NCBI GenBank assembly: GCA_030849805.1
Contig: JASANZ010002245.1
Location: 1 to 64,000, forward strand
DNA from: Sergeia podlipaevii
Lineage: Eukaryota; Euglenozoa; Kinetoplastea; Trypanosomatida; Trypanosomatidae
Direction: 5' to 3'
DNA: 64,000 nt
A program made the translations under genes and the position numbers. Positions 55,058 through 64,000 of this stretch are shown here, in pieces. Below the pieces are notes generated by a model that worked only from the letters and a program-made list of their open reading frames with translations, searched no databases and was not told where the DNA came from. The first letter of the stretch is position 1. Each line of letters starts with the position of its first letter.

Positions 55058-55375
55058 GCTATGCCGTACCCTCACCTACGGAAGCAAATATTTGAATGTT
55101 ATAGAAAAAAAAAACGGGGAGTGATTTAAAAATAAAGGAAGGTAAAAACAAAAATGCTAAGTATAGATGTTAATTGCATTAAAGGTAGGGTATTCTGAGC
55201 GGATCACCTCGGCATTTGATAATATTCTGCCTCTTTATTTCTCTTAATAATAGTCATTCATTAGTGCAACGTTGTAATATTGTAGAAAAAAGAACGGTTA
55301 CAATATATATATATATATATATTCTGTGAGTTCATAGGAAATGGTGTATGTAGAGCGGTAAAAAAAAAAAACGCC
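55058..55375. other. Spacer
   Basis: No gene seen. A (TA)n tract of about 19 bases lies at 55303-55321. Confidence 0.6.
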
Positions 55376-56350
55376 TTATGACCTCCAGGAGTCCGTCTCA
55401 GGACGATATGGCGCTGCAAGCAGTTGCAGGCGCGGATCGTTTCCTTTCATAGCGTTGAAGTCACTTCGCCTGTTTCGCGCGCCGTAAATGCATCCCAACC
55501 TCGGCTTCGTTTCCAACGCGGCTGGGGTATCCTTGAACTTCTCTTGCAGGAACTTGTAATTCTCAATACCACGCAATTTTGATACCTCCTCCACTGTAGG
55601 TGGCTTCACTTGCGCCATCTTGTCCCTAGGACGGGCGAAAGCGTACGCACGGTCCATGCGCTTCGCTGCCACTTCCGCTACATGCAACATCTCATCCCGC
55701 TTGTCAACACACCGCATTTCGTCGCATATTTGTGCCGCCCGCACGAGCACCGCAACGGCGTCGGGGTGCGAGTGTGAACATGCTTGAGCGTACTGCGCAC
55801 AGCCCTCTACATACTGAAGAAAAGTATCCTGATCCGGCTCCGGCAGAGCATCGAAGGGCTTTAGCTGCCCCAATAGCCGCAGTTCGCTAAAGCACTCCAG
55901 CGCTTCTAGCAGCATACAAGCCTTGTCAAAGCCACGATTACCATCGCGCACCTTCCAGCGTTCCTCCATTATTTTTACAATGGCATCCAGGCGTTCCGCT
56001 GGCGGTATGTCTCTGAGATTGTTTGTCGAAAACACAAAGCGATCATTGGCGCTGTCGTCACGATAGACAGCAAAATTCTCGGTTGCTTCACGCTCATGAC
56101 CTTTTTCAGAAACCGATTCATAGTTATTGCCCGCCGTCAGCCACCAGTTTCTGGAAAAGCGCTGAACATCCTTCACAAGACTCTTATAACGTGCTTTGGG
56201 GTATTGGTGAAGGTTGCGTATGCCACATTTCTGTTCGCACAGTGAACTAGAAGAGCCGATCGTGGCTGTGAAATTCAGACCAACACAAAGAGAAATTTCG
56301 ACGCTATGGCCCTGGTGGGACTCCGCCAGCATTGATGTCAGCCTCTTCAT
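55376..56350 (-). CDS. Protein of unknown function (324 aa), helical
   Basis: Not recognised. Soluble, rich in charged helices and without membrane segment. Residues about 110-250 form a run of helix pairs (LDAIVKIMEERWKVRDGNRG, FDKACMLLEALECFSELRLL, DAVAVLVRAAQICDEMRCVD, KRDEMLHVAEVAAKRMDRAY) with a TPR-like look but no clear TPR consensus. The C-terminal 60 residues are basic and proline-containing (LGCIYGARNRRSDFNAMKG). The ATG at 56350 is used; a second one at residue 7 is possible. A kinetoplastid cytoskeletal or flagellar protein is one possibility without direct support. Confidence 0.8.
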   Translation of the reverse strand: MKRLTSMLAESHQGHSVEISLCVGLNFTATIGSSSSLCEQKCGIRNLHQYPKARYKSLVKDVQRFSRNWWLTAGNNYESVSEKGHEREATENFAVYRDDSANDRFVFSTNNLRDIPPAERLDAIVKIMEERWKVRDGNRGFDKACMLLEALECFSELRLLGQLKPFDALPEPDQDTFLQYVEGCAQYAQACSHSHPDAVAVLVRAAQICDEMRCVDKRDEMLHVAEVAAKRMDRAYAFARPRDKMAQVKPPTVEEVSKLRGIENYKFLQEKFKDTPAALETKPRLGCIYGARNRRSDFNAMKGNDPRLQLLAAPYRPETDSWRS

Positions 56351-56762
56351 GCTTGTTCTTCTCCCCTTCCCTCTCGTAGTAATGTGCGAGAATACTATTG
56401 TTTGTACTCCAATAAAATATCAAAAGAAAGAAAGGATTCTTTTCAAGTAAGCGAAATCAGCATGCACATAGTGTTGCTTGTTAGAAAAAAATTGCATTTG
56501 AGGAGTACAAACGCTCAAGGCAAGTTCAACAAAAGCAACAGTAAAAAAAAAAATAGCATAATAGTGAAGTATTTCTTAAATTCTCAGTGGAGGAATGTTC
56601 TTGTCGTGCTTGCTTCCTTCGAGATATTTGATGTACTAGGTCGCAAAAGTGTGAAAAAAGGAACAGAGAGATAAACGGAAAGAATCCCCCTCCTTACGGG
56701 GGAGGGGGGGAAGGCAAACATTGAGTGATCACACACACCGTCATGATATCGGGAATAAAGAC
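56351..56762. other. Spacer
   Basis: No gene seen. Holds a GC-rich hairpin at 56686-56708, 55 bases past the ASCC2-like stop, in otherwise AT-rich sequence. Confidence 0.6.
56686..56708. other. GC-only hairpin downstream of the ASCC2-like gene
   Basis: CCCCCTCC and GGAGGGGG form a perfect 8-bp inverted repeat around a 7-base loop TTACGGG, and four more G follow at once. On the transcript it would form a stable hairpin in the 3' UTR or intergenic RNA of the ASCC2-like mRNA. Confidence 0.7.
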
Positions 56763-59207
56763 TCAATAGTCACCTAATCGTCCCTTTTTAAAGGCACGGG
56801 ATAAAGCGTTCTTGCCACCTCCCGCCTTCTCCTTCGTGGTCTTCTTCTTCTTGACATAGGACGGCGCCGCTCCCTCCCGCTCCTCACGCACTTGCTTCAC
56901 ATGCTGCGCACGCTCCTTCTCCCGACCCACGTTCCGCCGCTTCACGTCGTAGTCGTCCAGCTGCCGGCGGCGTGGTTGTCCTGGCACGGTCGCAACTGCT
57001 GCGCGGGAACCTTCCTCGACGTTGGAAGAAGCTGCTGGAGGCAACGAAACAGCATTGGCACCGTTGTCCGCTTCATCATCCGAGTCATTGTCGTCCCCAC
57101 CACGACCAGACACCATATCCAGTATGAGCTGCGCGTCGTCGGGTTCGTCCTCGTATATGATCTCGTTGAGGAGGCGAATTTTCTCCTTGAGACTCTCGTC
57201 AATATCAAAGGCATCTGCCGCATGCTCCGCGTACTCGGCACCCGCGCCGCCGTACGTAGCGTAGTCCACATCATGCTCGCCAGCATCAATGTTGTGACGG
57301 CCTCCGTTATCGACATCGTCCTCGTCAGACGTATTGAGTTCATAGAGATCTCCACCAAGAAAGAGGTGAAAGTTCTGACCTTCAAACTGACCGTCAAAGT
57401 CGTCGCAGCATAAGTGGTGGCGGTGCCCCGTGGAGAGACCAGGCGCCAACTCCAGCGCCACCGGTGATACCACCGCTCTCTGGAGAGAAGCGGCAGCTGC
57501 CGCTGTGGTGGAGGTGATAGAAGGTTCAGGATCCACCCCACTTAGAAGTGCGTCACTCGCCACGAGAAGACTATGGAGGTGTGGAGGGACGTTCTCCATA
57601 CTGGCGTCAAAAATGAACTGCTCTGCGTCGTTGTTATAAAACTCAAGTGCGGCACGAATGCCTGTCAAACTGTAGTCTGGGAACACATCCCTGACAACCT
57701 GCACGAGTGGGTTCTTCTCCCCTCCCTCGCTTGCTACTGGTGCAGGAGAGGGGGTCACTGGTTTTGGTGTTGCTACGGGTGGTGGTGAAGGAGTGGGGTG
57801 TAATGGCGGTCCACCACCGCTAGTAGGAAGCGCTGCTGCTGCCGCCGCCGCCCCACTGGCCTTCTTTTCTTCTCCCTCTAGTAGGCTATCGACTGCCTTG
57901 GCGAGTGTGGCATCCGATGCGCCAAGTTGTCTCGCTTCGTCAACAGATAGAAAACCCTTCTCAAGCATCGTGTCAATATGCATGCGTTGGCGAACAAGTT
58001 CCATGAGAAGCAATTCAAAGTACCGTGCTGGTGCTTGCAACAGGAGATCGGCAAAGTCCTTGCTGTCCTTTATGTCTCCCATGAGCATAAGCAGCAAAGG
58101 CCCAATGCGTATGTCCTCCTCATCAGAGCGCGGCGGGACTAGCTGGTGCACCAGGTTTTGCACGTTGCCGCCTCTGAACCCGCTCAGGAGCATAAAAGGC
58201 ACCCCGCGCGCGTACTGCCCAATGAATCCGGTAAGACTGTCAAATGTGGCCTGAACGACACCAGGCGTTGTCCATGTCCGGCTCAGCTTCACCTTGTGGC
58301 TACCCCCTCTTCGGGTGCCGCTACCGCCATAACTATGATGATTCGCTTCCTTGGCTTCAAAAGTGCGGAAGAGCACCAGAATGGACGAAATGTTCATGGC
58401 TGCGTTCACAATAACCGAGTTGGCCCTCGTTAGGATGGGTCGCCGCGAGTTCAGTGTCTCGCAGAGCATCAAACAATGCTGTAAGGCAGGCGAAATGACC
58501 TCCACCGCGATGCGGAGATGACGCAGAGTCTTACCAAGGGGCAGGTAGTCTGCCAAGAACGGCGCGCACTGCACAGCCGCCCAAAGCTGCTTAATCGCTC
58601 TGTAGGTTCGTTCAATGAGAGGGAGGATGTCGCCAGAAAGACGCTGAAACCGACCTCGCTGCATCTCGGCCACACAGCGGCCTGTCACACGATTGATGGT
58701 ATCAAACCAACTTTCCATGTAAACGGGCACGCGTGGAAGGTAACCCGGGTTCAGCAGAAACAACGAAGCAATAGTGACAGAAGCCACGCTTCCTGACAAA
58801 CGTGAGAACATGGAGGCAAGGGGGAAGAGGGACTTTAGAGAAAGAATGCTCTCCATACGACTGGCAAGGCTGCCTGGATCAACATTGCGCTTCACACACA
58901 CATCTGTGGTAGTCGCGAGACGAACAAATATCACAGCCAAGTGCTGCTCGTCGGCCTTGTGCACTGCGCGACGCTTGGCGATAGAGGTGGAACTATGAGC
59001 GTGATCGACTGCGGTAATGAGGTTAAAGAACACAGCGGCGAGCCTTGTGTTGCGTGCAATGACTGTCCAAAAAGTAGCGTCGTCTGCCTCAGAAAGGAGC
59101 TTCACATCCCCCCAGGTCCGCTCTGAGACGTCTGTGGAAGAGAAAAAGACGCCATTTATGGTGTTTCCTTCATCGGGGAAGGCCTGGGCCAGATCGATGT
59201 AGCCCAT
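56763..59207 (-). CDS. ASCC2/Cue3-like ubiquitin-binding protein
   Basis: ASCC2 is the ubiquitin-binding subunit of the ASC-1 complex, which splits collided ribosomes (RQT complex, yeast Cue3) and helps alkylation repair. The 814-residue protein has the long helical N-terminal region of the family. A CUE domain follows at about 499-541 (PLVQVVRDVFPDYSLTGIRA, ALEFYNNDAEQFIFDASMEN, PPHLHSL); the VFPDYS and N/D-E-Q features are those that hold ubiquitin. The C-terminal third is acidic and basic by turns, with KIRLLNEIIYEDEPDDAQLI near 675-695 and a lysine-rich end, also as in ASCC2. Low-complexity A and P/V/T-rich linkers flank the CUE domain. The helicase partner ASCC3 is not in this window. 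Confidence 0.85.
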   Translation of the reverse strand: MGYIDLAQAFPDEGNTINGVFFSSTDVSERTWGDVKLLSEADDATFWTVIARNTRLAAVFFNLITAVDHAHSSTSIAKRRAVHKADEQHLAVIFVRLATTTDVCVKRNVDPGSLASRMESILSLKSLFPLASMFSRLSGSVASVTIASLFLLNPGYLPRVPVYMESWFDTINRVTGRCVAEMQRGRFQRLSGDILPLIERTYRAIKQLWAAVQCAPFLADYLPLGKTLRHLRIAVEVISPALQHCLMLCETLNSRRPILTRANSVIVNAAMNISSILVLFRTFEAKEANHHSYGGSGTRRGGSHKVKLSRTWTTPGVVQATFDSLTGFIGQYARGVPFMLLSGFRGGNVQNLVHQLVPPRSDEEDIRIGPLLLMLMGDIKDSKDFADLLLQAPARYFELLLMELVRQRMHIDTMLEKGFLSVDEARQLGASDATLAKAVDSLLEGEEKKASGAAAAAAALPTSGGGPPLHPTPSPPPVATPKPVTPSPAPVASEGGEKNPLVQVVRDVFPDYSLTGIRAALEFYNNDAEQFIFDASMENVPPHLHSLLVASDALLSGVDPEPSITSTTAAAAASLQRAVVSPVALELAPGLSTGHRHHLCCDDFDGQFEGQNFHLFLGGDLYELNTSDEDDVDNGGRHNIDAGEHDVDYATYGGAGAEYAEHAADAFDIDESLKEKIRLLNEIIYEDEPDDAQLILDMVSGRGGDDNDSDDEADNGANAVSLPPAASSNVEEGSRAAVATVPGQPRRRQLDDYDVKRRNVGREKERAQHVKQVREEREGAAPSYVKKKKTTKEKAGGGKNALSRAFKKGRLGDY

Positions 59208-59698
59208 TGCGCAATTAGTTGGAATTGATACTTCTTTCTGTGCGGAAGGAAAAAAAAGTGCGGATAAAGCAACAAAAATGGCGAAAAATAAAAATGACTA
59301 AAAATAGTAGTAATCTCTTTTACTCACTTTATCAGAAAAAAAAAAAATGACTAAAGGTAGCAAAAGGGAGAGCGGGAAATGGTGATAAAGAAGGGTGGGA
59401 GAGAGAGAGAGAGAATCATTGACTTGAGCATTCTATAAAGAATTTTTAAAAAGCCATCGCATAGCATTTTCACACATGATTGTCAATCTATTCAGTTGCC
59501 ATTTTATCAATGCTACTATTCCTTCTGTAGGCAATATATATATATATATATATTCTAACATATCTTTTTCCGAGTGTATTGTACGCAATGTAAAAAAAAA
59601 AAAAAAATGAGTAAAAAAAGAAAATCAGAAGGACAAAAAAAAAGTATGTGCACAAAGAGAGAGAGAAAAAAAAGAAACTTCAGATAATACCACTTCGA
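59208..59698. other. Spacer
   Basis: No gene seen. Contains (GA)n near 59398-59414, (TA)n at about 59537-59552 and a poly-A run near 59592-59606. Confidence 0.6.
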
Positions 59699-62365
59699 TC
59701 ACTGAGCGCAATGTGCTGTGTATAGTGCGTCCAATTCACCAAGTACCTCACCACCAGCAGTGGTTGAAGCAGTAGCGTCTGTCCCCGCAGCACACCAAGC
59801 AATGGGTACTGCAGGAGGCATGCACTCTCGCAGGCGTACTCCTGGAAAGCATTGCCTGAGTAACATAGCCAACTGATACATCAACTCCGTCTCCAACAGC
59901 AACGCGCCACCGCTGCGGTCAGAAAATATGTGCATTTCTAAAAGAGGAAAGCGCGGGATGACCTCGTCATTCTTCTGGGAGAGATAAACAAGAGCCCGCT
60001 GTTGGCAAGACGAGTCGTAGGTTTCTTTCATTTCCTGTAGCTCGTGTAAGGATGAGGAAGAGGTAGAGGAGTATATAGTACGACGCAGCCAAAGGGCATC
60101 ACGGAACCCCACATCTACAAGACTTTCGCTAAGCCGGCATGTGAGGGTGGGGAAGAAGTCGGCAGGGCAGTTCACCACCTCAAACGCCACCGTGGCACAC
60201 ATATGGGTATCGGTTGTCAGCAATGTGGCAGAGGTCATGCGCACTGCGACGATAAAGGCAGCAGGACATACGCGTGAAGCATCACGAAGAGACGGCATCA
60301 CACACAGTACACTCCCGTGCTCGCTGCTATCCCTGTGCTTCCTCATGTTGCGCTGCTCTCCGCCCAGAGCAACATCTGCCGTGGGAAAAGCTTGCCCTGG
60401 CACAAATGCATAACCAGCCAAGATAAGCACTTGCAACAGCGCGTAGGCACCTTTCAAAGCGCCAGAAGCATTCACGCAACCACAGAGCCGCGCAAGCTCA
60501 CGCAATCGTGACCTATCCATCATACCATCGGGAATGGCAAGAACAGCTCCCTTGTTAGAGTTGTCTGGCTGGCGAAACACAATGTCCTCAACACGCATCA
60601 GCAGAGCAGGCCTAAGACACACGTAGTCCCAACCCTTTTCCCCATTTTTTCTCGCTTCTGCTCCCCATACTTTCCGTATTACTTGTGGGTCACTACCACT
60701 ATTGCTTCTACCGAGACTGCGCAAAGATCCAGTTGTGGCGAGTAGCGGCGGCGCGCGGCGCATCACTACAATCGTCCCTCTCGCTTCCAGGCACCCCAAC
60801 AGTGCGTACAGCTTCGCTCGAGATTGGATGCGCAGCACTCCCGCTGCTGCCTTCCACAGCTTGCTGACCAACAACACCTGCACACTAGCATGACAGCAGT
60901 ATCGCTCCAGGAGTGAGGTAAGACTACGGAGGCCTTGCGTCACATGCTGGTGGGCACTTGAGGAAAGAGCGAGGTCATCAAAGCGTGGTACTGATGATGG
61001 ATGTTGTTGTTGCTGCTGTTGCTGCTGTGAGGTCGTGGGGACTGGGCTGTGTGTCTGTGAAGTCCATTCTGCCCGAGTGCGCGCCTCGCGTGCAGAAAGA
61101 GGCACTGCAGCGGGTATCCACTCCGTGCAAGACCGCCTACGTTGATGGTCGATACCTCGTGAGGGTGAAAAGGACAGTGCCGCTGCGTGTGCACTCCTCT
61201 GCTTAAGGCTCATTTCTATGATTGTCACCCACATCTCAGCTGCCGTGCGTGGACCTCCGTTGTCCTCCGCCGTACAACCACCGGACTCGGCGTTAACGAC
61301 AAAAAACTTGGATACGGTAGGTATTGTGGGTAGTGTAGTAGCAGAAGAGGAAGAGCTGCGGCACAGGCGTTGATGCTCTTCCTCACAAAAACGGCGTAGT
61401 GAAGCAAGCAGAAGGCTAAGTGAATCTTGTTTGCCACTATGATGGTGGTGTTCGGGGCTATTGTTGTGCTGCTTCGATTGATACGCATCATCCGTGGTCA
61501 CCACGACGAACAGAAGTGGTGACGGCGCGAGTGGACAGGCGCCGTCATCACTGTCATCGCTAGAGGAACAGTGAGCTGCTATGATAGTTAGGAGTTGGCG
61601 AAACGCGTCGGTCCACCCCGCTGAGTCAGCGTCTCCTGCAGTCGCGTGACACGGTAACGTCAGCAGCGTAGAAAGCGGCAAGACGAGCAACACAACATCT
61701 GCCTGAACAAGGAAGCGGTTGGCAGACCCACTGCTCCTCGACAGCCCAGTAAGATCCACCATTGCTATTTCAACTGCAGCGTTGCAGTTGTCCGGCTGAA
61801 ACAACGCAAAGCCACTTGTGCTTTCATACATGTAGGAGGAGCAGCGTGAGACGCCGCTCTCTGTAGTACCACCGTCCGCACCACTACTTACCCTGCCGCT
61901 GGAACTCACAAACGGTGTTGTACAGGATTTGAATGAGGAGGTAGGGAGATGGTCAGAAAGCGTACAAGTACCACGTCTAGGCGTCGCAGCATCACCTAGC
62001 AGCGCCACCATTAAGCGCTGTTTATCTCCGCATTGCTGAGTGGCATCGCTGTTGGGCGGAATGTGACGCTGAAAACCTGTCGATGACAGGGGTGTAGGCG
62101 ACGATGAAAGGCGCTCCTCTGTGGCTATAGGAAAAGCGGTGACAAAGTTGAGCACGCGAGATACAGCCGCGCGCATGGCGGATGAAGCAGACGCACCAGC
62201 GGTAGCGCGCTCGTCTTGCACTCTCGGTGGATCGAGCACTAAGCTACCGAGCCATCGTCTAATCGTGTTGGTGCCCTGCTCAGTAGGCGGTGAGGTGTCT
62301 TCTTGCTTCCTGCGCATCTTAGGATGCCTCAAAGTATTGTCGCTTGCAGAAGAGGAGCCTTCCAT
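59699..62365 (-). CDS. Roc-COR family protein with degenerate GTPase site
   Basis: The 888-residue protein shows a Ras-like fold followed by a COR domain. Roc part: LMVALLGDAATPRRGTCTL at 118-136 stands where the P-loop should be but lacks the GK[ST] triplet; VEIAMVDLTGLS at 198-209 is the DxxG strand; ADVVLLVLPLS at 222-232, LFVVVTTDDA at 285-294 (in place of NKxD) and SKFFVVNAESG at 352-362 complete the strands. COR part, from about 490: ALLGCLEARGTIVV, WDYVCLRPALLMRVEDIVF, RLRELARLCGCV, ALLQVLILAGYAFVPG and, near the end, PADFFPTLTCRLSESL and LRQCFPGVRL follow the Roco order. No leucine-rich repeats precede and no kinase follows. Low-complexity insertions include Q8 near 447-454 and HHHH near 306-309. 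The ATG at 62365 is the first in the frame. Confidence 0.65.
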   Translation of the reverse strand: MEGSSSASDNTLRHPKMRRKQEDTSPPTEQGTNTIRRWLGSLVLDPPRVQDERATAGASASSAMRAAVSRVLNFVTAFPIATEERLSSSPTPLSSTGFQRHIPPNSDATQQCGDKQRLMVALLGDAATPRRGTCTLSDHLPTSSFKSCTTPFVSSSGRVSSGADGGTTESGVSRCSSYMYESTSGFALFQPDNCNAAVEIAMVDLTGLSRSSGSANRFLVQADVVLLVLPLSTLLTLPCHATAGDADSAGWTDAFRQLLTIIAAHCSSSDDSDDGACPLAPSPLLFVVVTTDDAYQSKQHNNSPEHHHHSGKQDSLSLLLASLRRFCEEEHQRLCRSSSSSATTLPTIPTVSKFFVVNAESGGCTAEDNGGPRTAAEMWVTIIEMSLKQRSAHAAALSFSPSRGIDHQRRRSCTEWIPAAVPLSAREARTRAEWTSQTHSPVPTTSQQQQQQQQHPSSVPRFDDLALSSSAHQHVTQGLRSLTSLLERYCCHASVQVLLVSKLWKAAAGVLRIQSRAKLYALLGCLEARGTIVVMRRAPPLLATTGSLRSLGRSNSGSDPQVIRKVWGAEARKNGEKGWDYVCLRPALLMRVEDIVFRQPDNSNKGAVLAIPDGMMDRSRLRELARLCGCVNASGALKGAYALLQVLILAGYAFVPGQAFPTADVALGGEQRNMRKHRDSSEHGSVLCVMPSLRDASRVCPAAFIVAVRMTSATLLTTDTHMCATVAFEVVNCPADFFPTLTCRLSESLVDVGFRDALWLRRTIYSSTSSSSLHELQEMKETYDSSCQQRALVYLSQKNDEVIPRFPLLEMHIFSDRSGGALLLETELMYQLAMLLRQCFPGVRLRECMPPAVPIAWCAAGTDATASTTAGGEVLGELDALYTAHCAQ

Positions 62366-63340
62366 TCTAAAATAATACACATAACTTCAATAACGCAAAA
62401 TAGATTTTGGCTTGACGATGTGTAAGTGTGCTCTCTACGGTCTGTGCTGTAAATCGGTTACAAGGATTGGTTTGAGAAAACAAATAAATGATAGAAAAGA
62501 TTTAAACAAATGAGTAGCAAATGAGAAGTAGAAGAGAGAAAAAAAAAGAGAGATTAGTAAACACAAAGGAAAAAAACGGCAATGTATCATTTATGTGTCG
62601 AACGACACAAATATTCACAATATGTGAAAAGAAATAAAGAGTTGCTAGACTTCACACAAAGCCTAGCAAACAAGAGCTACAAACAAAAAACATTTTTTTT
62701 TTAAAAAGAATGAAATACATTTGAATCGGTAAAAATAACAACAGCACACATATTAATGTGTTTCTTCTCCTCCTCCATCCACGACACTGGAAAAAAAAAA
62801 AATGATCCAAACGTCAAAAACTGCTTGTTGCTTGCTTTCCTTCATCCTGCCACCTCTGTCCAGAAGCAGCTTGAAAGAGCCATACAGTTGTCTACATCTC
62901 CACATACCTTGATACTTTGGTTCGTATCCAGCACCAACCCATCGATTACAAAAGTTTAAAACTCATTTTTTTTTTTTTTTTTAGCGCGCAAAATAAAAAT
63001 AAATAAATGTTTATATTAATGAAGAAAATAGTCAGCTGGGAAGAAAGTCCCATCATGTAAATATGCCAATAAACGGATAGCCTGTCATCAAAAAATAAGC
63101 ATCCATATTCATTTTACGCCATTCGCACAAGCAGAGAGAGAAAGAGACAATTTCAAAAAAAAAAAACGGAGGGAAGAAAGAAGGAGCCCCAAAGCGCATC
63201 TTTCATGTTCACTACTCTTCATTAAATATATATATATCAAAAACTGTGTAGGACAATTGGCATGAGGTTACTGTGAATGTCGGCGTGTCTCTCTCTCTCT
63301 CATCTTATCTTTTCCTTTGTTCCTTCCCTTTCCATTGGTA
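62366..63340. other. Spacer, 1 kb
   Basis: No gene recognised. Contains poly-T near 62969-62984, (TA)n near 63225-63238 and (CT)n near 63288-63302. Confidence 0.6.
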
Positions 63341-64000
63341 CTACATAACGTGTTCTGTCTGCCTTTTGCGCTGCCAACTTACAAAGTTGTCCATTGCAAC
63401 AGGCCAGGAATCCTCTGGATCATATCGATCATAGTCAACAATCGCGGCAAACGGTATAAGCTGCTGCCACACATCAAGTGATATGGTATCCTCAAAATCT
63501 GATGATTGCACATAGTCGAGCCAGTCCCCCAATCGCGGAAACTGTGCGTAGCCAGTGAAGGTCTTTATCGTGTGCACCGTTGAATCGCCAGTGTGGTAGA
63601 AAAGCTTCCAGATTTCAGTCGATATTTCAAGCTGCTCCGCACGTGCTGCTTTATTGTTGCTGTAGACTTCTCCAACCCTAATGCACCACTCGTAGATAAA
63701 GCGGTTAAACTTAGCCAGCTCCTTCTTGTCTGAGCAAAACTTTTCATTGGTGTCTTGGACGGCCTTCTTTAGCGCATTGAATGCCGGTGCAAAGTGATTA
63801 TTCGCATCGCATCGCCCACTAGATGGCCAGATATTGCTCATATGTTGGACGAAGGAAGACTCAGATATGCAATACCTTGTCTTACCTTCCATAGCATTAA
63901 AATAGAACGCAAGTACATAGATAGATAAGTCTTCCAAACTGAGACCTGTTGCCTTAGCAAGTGCCTCAAAGTGCTCAATAGATAGCATTCGCTGCTCAAC
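63341..64000 (-). CDS. DCN1-like (DCUN1 domain) cullin neddylation factor, 5' partial
   Basis: DCN1 proteins act as E3-like scaffolds that stimulate NEDD8 transfer to cullins. The visible 219 codons hold most of the potentiating-neddylation (DCUN1) domain. LAKATGLSLEDLSIYVLAFY and the segment around SSFVQHM form the first EF-like part; FNRFIYEWCI with later EIWKLFYHTGD, and DVWQQLIPFAAIVDYDRYDP followed by SWPVAMDNFVSW, match the C-terminal DAD-like signature of the family (DYDEEGAWPVLIDEFV in relatives). An ATG at 63988 is possible, but the frame stays open to the window edge (V-E-Q-R before it) and the usual opening helix of the domain is missing, so the true start most likely lies outside. 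Confidence 0.85.
   Translation of the reverse strand, partial: VEQRMLSIEHFEALAKATGLSLEDLSIYVLAFYFNAMEGKTRYCISESSFVQHMSNIWPSSGRCDANNHFAPAFNALKKAVQDTNEKFCSDKKELAKFNRFIYEWCIRVGEVYSNNKAARAEQLEISTEIWKLFYHTGDSTVHTIKTFTGYAQFPRLGDWLDYVQSSDFEDTISLDVWQQLIPFAAIVDYDRYDPEDSWPVAMDNFVSWQRKRQTEHVM

Noticed and set aside
1..64000. Retrotransposons, CRISPR, tRNA or snRNA genes
   Set aside because: No reverse transcriptase or transposase frame, no regular spacer array, and no tRNA T-loop/D-loop pair found when reading both strands by eye; small snoRNAs cannot be excluded without a computed search.

Overview
This is nuclear DNA of a kinetoplastid protist, almost certainly a trypanosomatid. Every convincing protein gene (26 of them) lies on the minus strand, without introns, head to tail, separated by AT-rich spacers full of poly-A/T runs, CA, CT, TA and trinucleotide repeats. 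Many starts are preceded on the minus strand by a polypyrimidine tract and an AG, the signature of spliced-leader trans-splicing in a polycistronic unit. Coding sequence is clearly more GC-rich than the spacers. I cannot fix the genus. The window is one directional gene cluster of at least 63 kb, transcribed from right to left; a possible 22-residue plus-strand C-terminus at the extreme left edge hints that a convergent boundary is close.

Right part in transcription order (64000 to 41600): the 5'-truncated end of a DCN1-like cullin neddylation factor, a Roc-COR protein with a degenerate GTPase site, an ASCC2/Cue3-like ubiquitin-binding subunit, two unrecognised kinetoplastid proteins, a DHX33-like DEAH helicase, a canopy/saposin-like secretory protein, an L-type cyclin with an RS tail, a predicted N-myristoylated FAD oxidoreductase, a ZSWIM7/SWS1 recombination factor and a PRA1-family membrane protein.

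Middle part (39800 to 21000): isoleucyl-tRNA synthetase with a mitochondrial presequence and an internal trans-splice site that would yield the cytosolic form, a membrane-anchored NERD-domain protein, an unrecognised helical protein, a small disordered RG/N-rich protein with a PAM2-like PABP-binding motif, a beta-adaptin (AP-4 type favoured), a short CAP/Srv2 actin regulator, an ARMC1-like protein and a p24 cargo receptor.

Left part (20400 to 900): a mitochondrial Xaa-Pro aminopeptidase, a 1196-residue unrecognised protein, the selenocysteine-pathway kinase PSTK, a PCIF1/CAPAM-like cap adenosine N6-methyltransferase, and three tandem, strongly diverged PAQR (adiponectin-receptor/hemolysin III) genes separated by unusually long spacers.

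As is normal for such clusters, neighbours do not form pathways. Themes do recur: mRNA cap and splicing biology (PCIF1-like enzyme, L-type cyclin), translation and its quality control (IleRS, ASCC2, PAM2 protein, PSTK), and membrane traffic (p24, beta-adaptin, PRA1). The most interesting items are the PCIF1-like enzyme as a candidate for the dimethyladenosine of the trypanosomatid cap 4, the Roc-COR pseudo-GTPase, the IleRS alternative splice site, the PAM2-motif protein, the NERD protein and the PAQR array.
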